From CAZFCK01 sp964517355 (GTDB lineage: Bacteria; Desulfobacterota; Desulfovibrionia; Desulfovibrionales; Desulfovibrionaceae): a stretch of 15,571 bases of DNA. The translations under genes were made by a program, and so were the position numbers. The number at the start of each line of letters is the position of its first letter. Position 1 is the first letter of the stretch. The notes under the pieces were generated by a model. It worked only from the letters and a program-made list of their open reading frames with translations, did no database searches and had not been told where the DNA came from. The stretch is from NCBI GenBank assembly GCA_964517355.1, contig CAZFCK010000105.1, positions 1 to 15,571 of the forward strand, written 5' to 3'. Below, one piece after another: positions 13,960 to 15,571 of this stretch.

Positions 13960-15165
13960 ATGCAAGAATACCATAGAACTCTCCCCCTGGCCACGGGCTA
14001 TTTCGGTCTCAGTTCGGCCCTTTATGCGTTCGGCGGACTCATTGTGGTCTATGGGCCGGCCGGGGGCGCCTGGCATATTAACATCGAAGACGAACCGCGC
14101 TGGTATCGCGGCCCCGCCACAGTGGTGGGAGCGGGGCTTCTGGAGATGGACGTGATACTGGGCAACGACGACAAGTTCATCGACAACATCACCAAAATGG
14201 CCACCAGTCTACAACGCTCATTCGTCGCTCTGGCGGGCACTCCCATATCGGAGATCATCGGCACAGACCTCAAGGGCTTTGCCAAAACCATACAAAAACG
14301 CAGCTCCATTCCCGTGTTCATGGTGCCTACGGCGGGTTCCGAGCCCTACCCCGAAGGCGCGTCCAAAGCGTATATGGCTCTGGCGAAAACCTTCATGCGC
14401 CCTGACGCGCCCAAGGTGGACAACGGGGTCAATGTGCTGGGCGCCATCCATCTGGCCATCGGCAAGGAACAGCATCTGACGCCATTGCTGGATACTATTG
14501 AGCAGGCGGGGTACACGCTCACAGGCGTGCTTTCTGCTCCGCCCCCGAACGCAATCGACCCTCTGGAGGGCGTGCGCAACGCCCCCGGCGCGCAACTCAA
14601 TATCGTGGTCTCCACTAGCGGTCTGGAATTGGCGCACCACATGTATGCCGCATACGGCATGCCTTATGTCGTTGGGATGCCCGTCGGGCTTCGGGGGCGC
14701 GATGATTTTCTGGCCTTGCTGCGCGGGGAACAGCCTGTTTCATCTGCCTCTGCGTCAAGCACCACACGCTTCAATCACGCCCTGGCCATTGGAGAGCCCG
14801 TGCTCAACTACGGGCTCAAACATTGTTTGCTTCATGACTTCGGTTTTTCCAGTGTGGATGTGGTATCCGTAGTTCCCGGCCGGTGCCTATTCGAGCAGGC
14901 CGAAGGCTGCAAGGGAACGTTGGCGGAACAAGGACCTGGCGACGTGGAAACCGACTCTGAACAGGAAATAGCCGCCCTTATGAACAATCCCCGGGTGGAT
15001 TGCGTAATCGCCGACCCCTGCTACAAGTCTCTCCTCAGCACGCCGAAAAAATTCATTCCCCTGCCGCACATCGCAATGAGCGCGCGCATCCATTGGGATA
15101 TGCCGTATGAATACTCCGTCGATAGAGGATACGCATATCTTGCGCGGGAATTCGCCCGTGCGTAG
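13960..15165 (+). CDS. Nitrogenase component-1-like protein, NifK/BchB-like subunit
   Basis: Encodes 401 aa, shorter than NifK. Fold signatures are visible: VVYGPAGGAWHIN (29-41, the place of the GPxGC ligand motif), ALAGTPISEIIGTDLKG (90-106, the place of the CxxxxIGDD motif), VPTAGSEPYPEG, LNIVVSTSGLELAHHMYAAYGMPYVVGMPVG (split over about 212-242), VLNYGLKHCLLHDFG and VDCVIADPCYKSL. At all three P-cluster-type positions Cys is replaced by other residues, mostly Gly (LATGYFG, GPAGG, LAGT). A cluster at the D/K interface would therefore rely on the D-like subunit alone or on unusual ligands. It is the last gene of the operon, 51 nt after the D-like gene, with AAGG 10 nt before its ATG. It probably forms a heterotetramer with that subunit. 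Confidence 0.88.
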   Translation: MQEYHRTLPLATGYFGLSSALYAFGGLIVVYGPAGGAWHINIEDEPRWYRGPATVVGAGLLEMDVILGNDDKFIDNITKMATSLQRSFVALAGTPISEIIGTDLKGFAKTIQKRSSIPVFMVPTAGSEPYPEGASKAYMALAKTFMRPDAPKVDNGVNVLGAIHLAIGKEQHLTPLLDTIEQAGYTLTGVLSAPPPNAIDPLEGVRNAPGAQLNIVVSTSGLELAHHMYAAYGMPYVVGMPVGLRGRDDFLALLRGEQPVSSASASSTTRFNHALAIGEPVLNYGLKHCLLHDFGFSSVDVVSVVPGRCLFEQAEGCKGTLAEQGPGDVETDSEQEIAALMNNPRVDCVIADPCYKSLLSTPKKFIPLPHIAMSARIHWDMPYEYSVDRGYAYLAREFARA

Positions 15166-15203
15166 GGAAGCTATAGACGTTTTTCGAACGTAATCGTTGT
15201 CAT

Positions 15204-15244
15204 TTCGAGGGGAATGCCTTTTGGACAAGGTTTTTCCCCTCGAA
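15204..15244 (+). terminator. Probable operon terminator hairpin
   Basis: TTCGAGGGGAA (15204-15214) and TTCCCCTCGAA (15234-15244) form a perfect 11-bp stem, with an inner CCTT/AAGG. It begins 39 nt after the NifK-like stop. No U-tract follows, so termination may be imperfect or rho-assisted. Confidence 0.5.
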
Positions 15245-15571
15245 CTCTCCATTGAAAACATAGAGTTCACATCTCGGGTGCTCTGATTCGCCCTGGAGTA
15301 TTTTCTTGTGCGGAGATTGGGAGCAACGGGTTTTGTGAAGCTTATTGTGAAATTTTGCACAAATTACACGGAGTGCCTTGCCTGGTGCGGCGCTCCCCTC
15401 GAAGATAAGGAAAACCGGGCATAGCGCCGCCGTTCGTGTTTCGGTGTGTGCCGGGCGGGGGCACTGAAGTCCTATGCGATGTGCGGATTAGGATTTCTTC
15501 AAAAATTGAACGTTGTTTAGGGCCTGTTTCTAAATTATTTCAACCAAATTAAACATGCGGCAATGAAGATC
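15245..15571. other. 327-bp noncoding tail at the window end
   Basis: No supported gene. One long-range inverted repeat is present, GCGGCGCT (15387-15394) with AGCGCCGC (15423-15430) across a 28-nt loop. The last 50 bases are AT-rich. No mobile-element end could be established. Confidence 0.4.

Noticed and set aside
8887..15165. True nitrogen-fixation (nifHDK) operon
   Set aside because: P-cluster cysteines are incomplete on D and absent on K, the FeMo-co His ligand is not evident, the subunits are short, and nifB and nifEN are absent from the window.
14887..15360. Minus-strand open frame of 157 codons at the operon end
   Set aside because: Mostly antisense to the NifK-like gene and then to the terminator hairpin; no domain features.
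1..15571. CRISPR array
   Set aside because: Repeats are about 85-110 bp, few, dispersed and hairpin-rich, without regular spacers.
15520..15571. Insertion-sequence end at the right edge
   Set aside because: The stretch GGGCCTGTTTCTAAATT vaguely resembles some transposon ends, but there is no transposase or matching inverted repeat in view.

Overview
The window reads as a chromosomal segment of moderate GC from an anaerobic Gram-negative bacterium. An RND tripartite efflux pair and a small lipoprotein imply an outer membrane. The mix of a zinc-ribbon/pseudo-receiver protein, [NiFe]-hydrogenase-, HydE- and nitrogenase-type proteins suggests a Desulfovibrio-like sulfate reducer or relative. That placement is inference from gene content only; there is no rRNA or housekeeping marker here.

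Left part (1-7.7 kb), ordinary genes. A zinc-ribbon plus degenerate receiver protein (194-838, +) is followed by a repeat-filled gap. A tightly coupled minus-strand operon follows: RND membrane-fusion protein (6151-4775), RND inner-membrane pump (4778-1623) and a PPC/DUF296 protein (1620-1180). Then come a minus-strand orphan of possible transglutaminase-like fold (6998-6630) and a plus-strand small lipoprotein (7317-7631).

Middle part (7.6-8.9 kb), noncoding and highly structured. Two dispersed intergenic repeat families dominate. Family R is about 105 bp, folds as three successive hairpins, and occurs four times (1-51, 1079-1182, 7629-7739, 8101-8199). Family S is about 85 bp and occurs three times (842-929, 7748-7828, 8017-8100). 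Two R-S units face each other as a 571-bp inverted pair. A further dense cluster of stems (8271-8485) and an AT-rich leader follow.

Right part (8.9-15.2 kb), the main interest. One plus-strand operon carries a possible 88-aa small protein (8887-9153), a [NiFe]-hydrogenase large-subunit homologue with a rearranged metal site (9143-10756), a HydE-type radical SAM protein with a rearranged cluster motif (10789-11799), a NifH-like ATPase with both [4Fe-4S] cysteines intact (11796-12563), and two nitrogenase component-1-like subunits (12610-13908 and 13960-15165). The first of these keeps two of the three P-cluster-type cysteines and the second keeps none. Spacing is short or overlapping throughout.

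No hydrogenase small subunit, HydF, HydG, NifB or NifEN is present, so this is neither nitrogen fixation nor a standard hydrogenase locus. The best reading is an uncharacterised nitrogenase-like reductase system. In it the NifH-like protein delivers electrons to the D/K-like complex, while the HydE-like and hydrogenase-like proteins make, carry or use an unknown metallocofactor. The substrate cannot be told from sequence. I do not recognise this gene combination as a described system.
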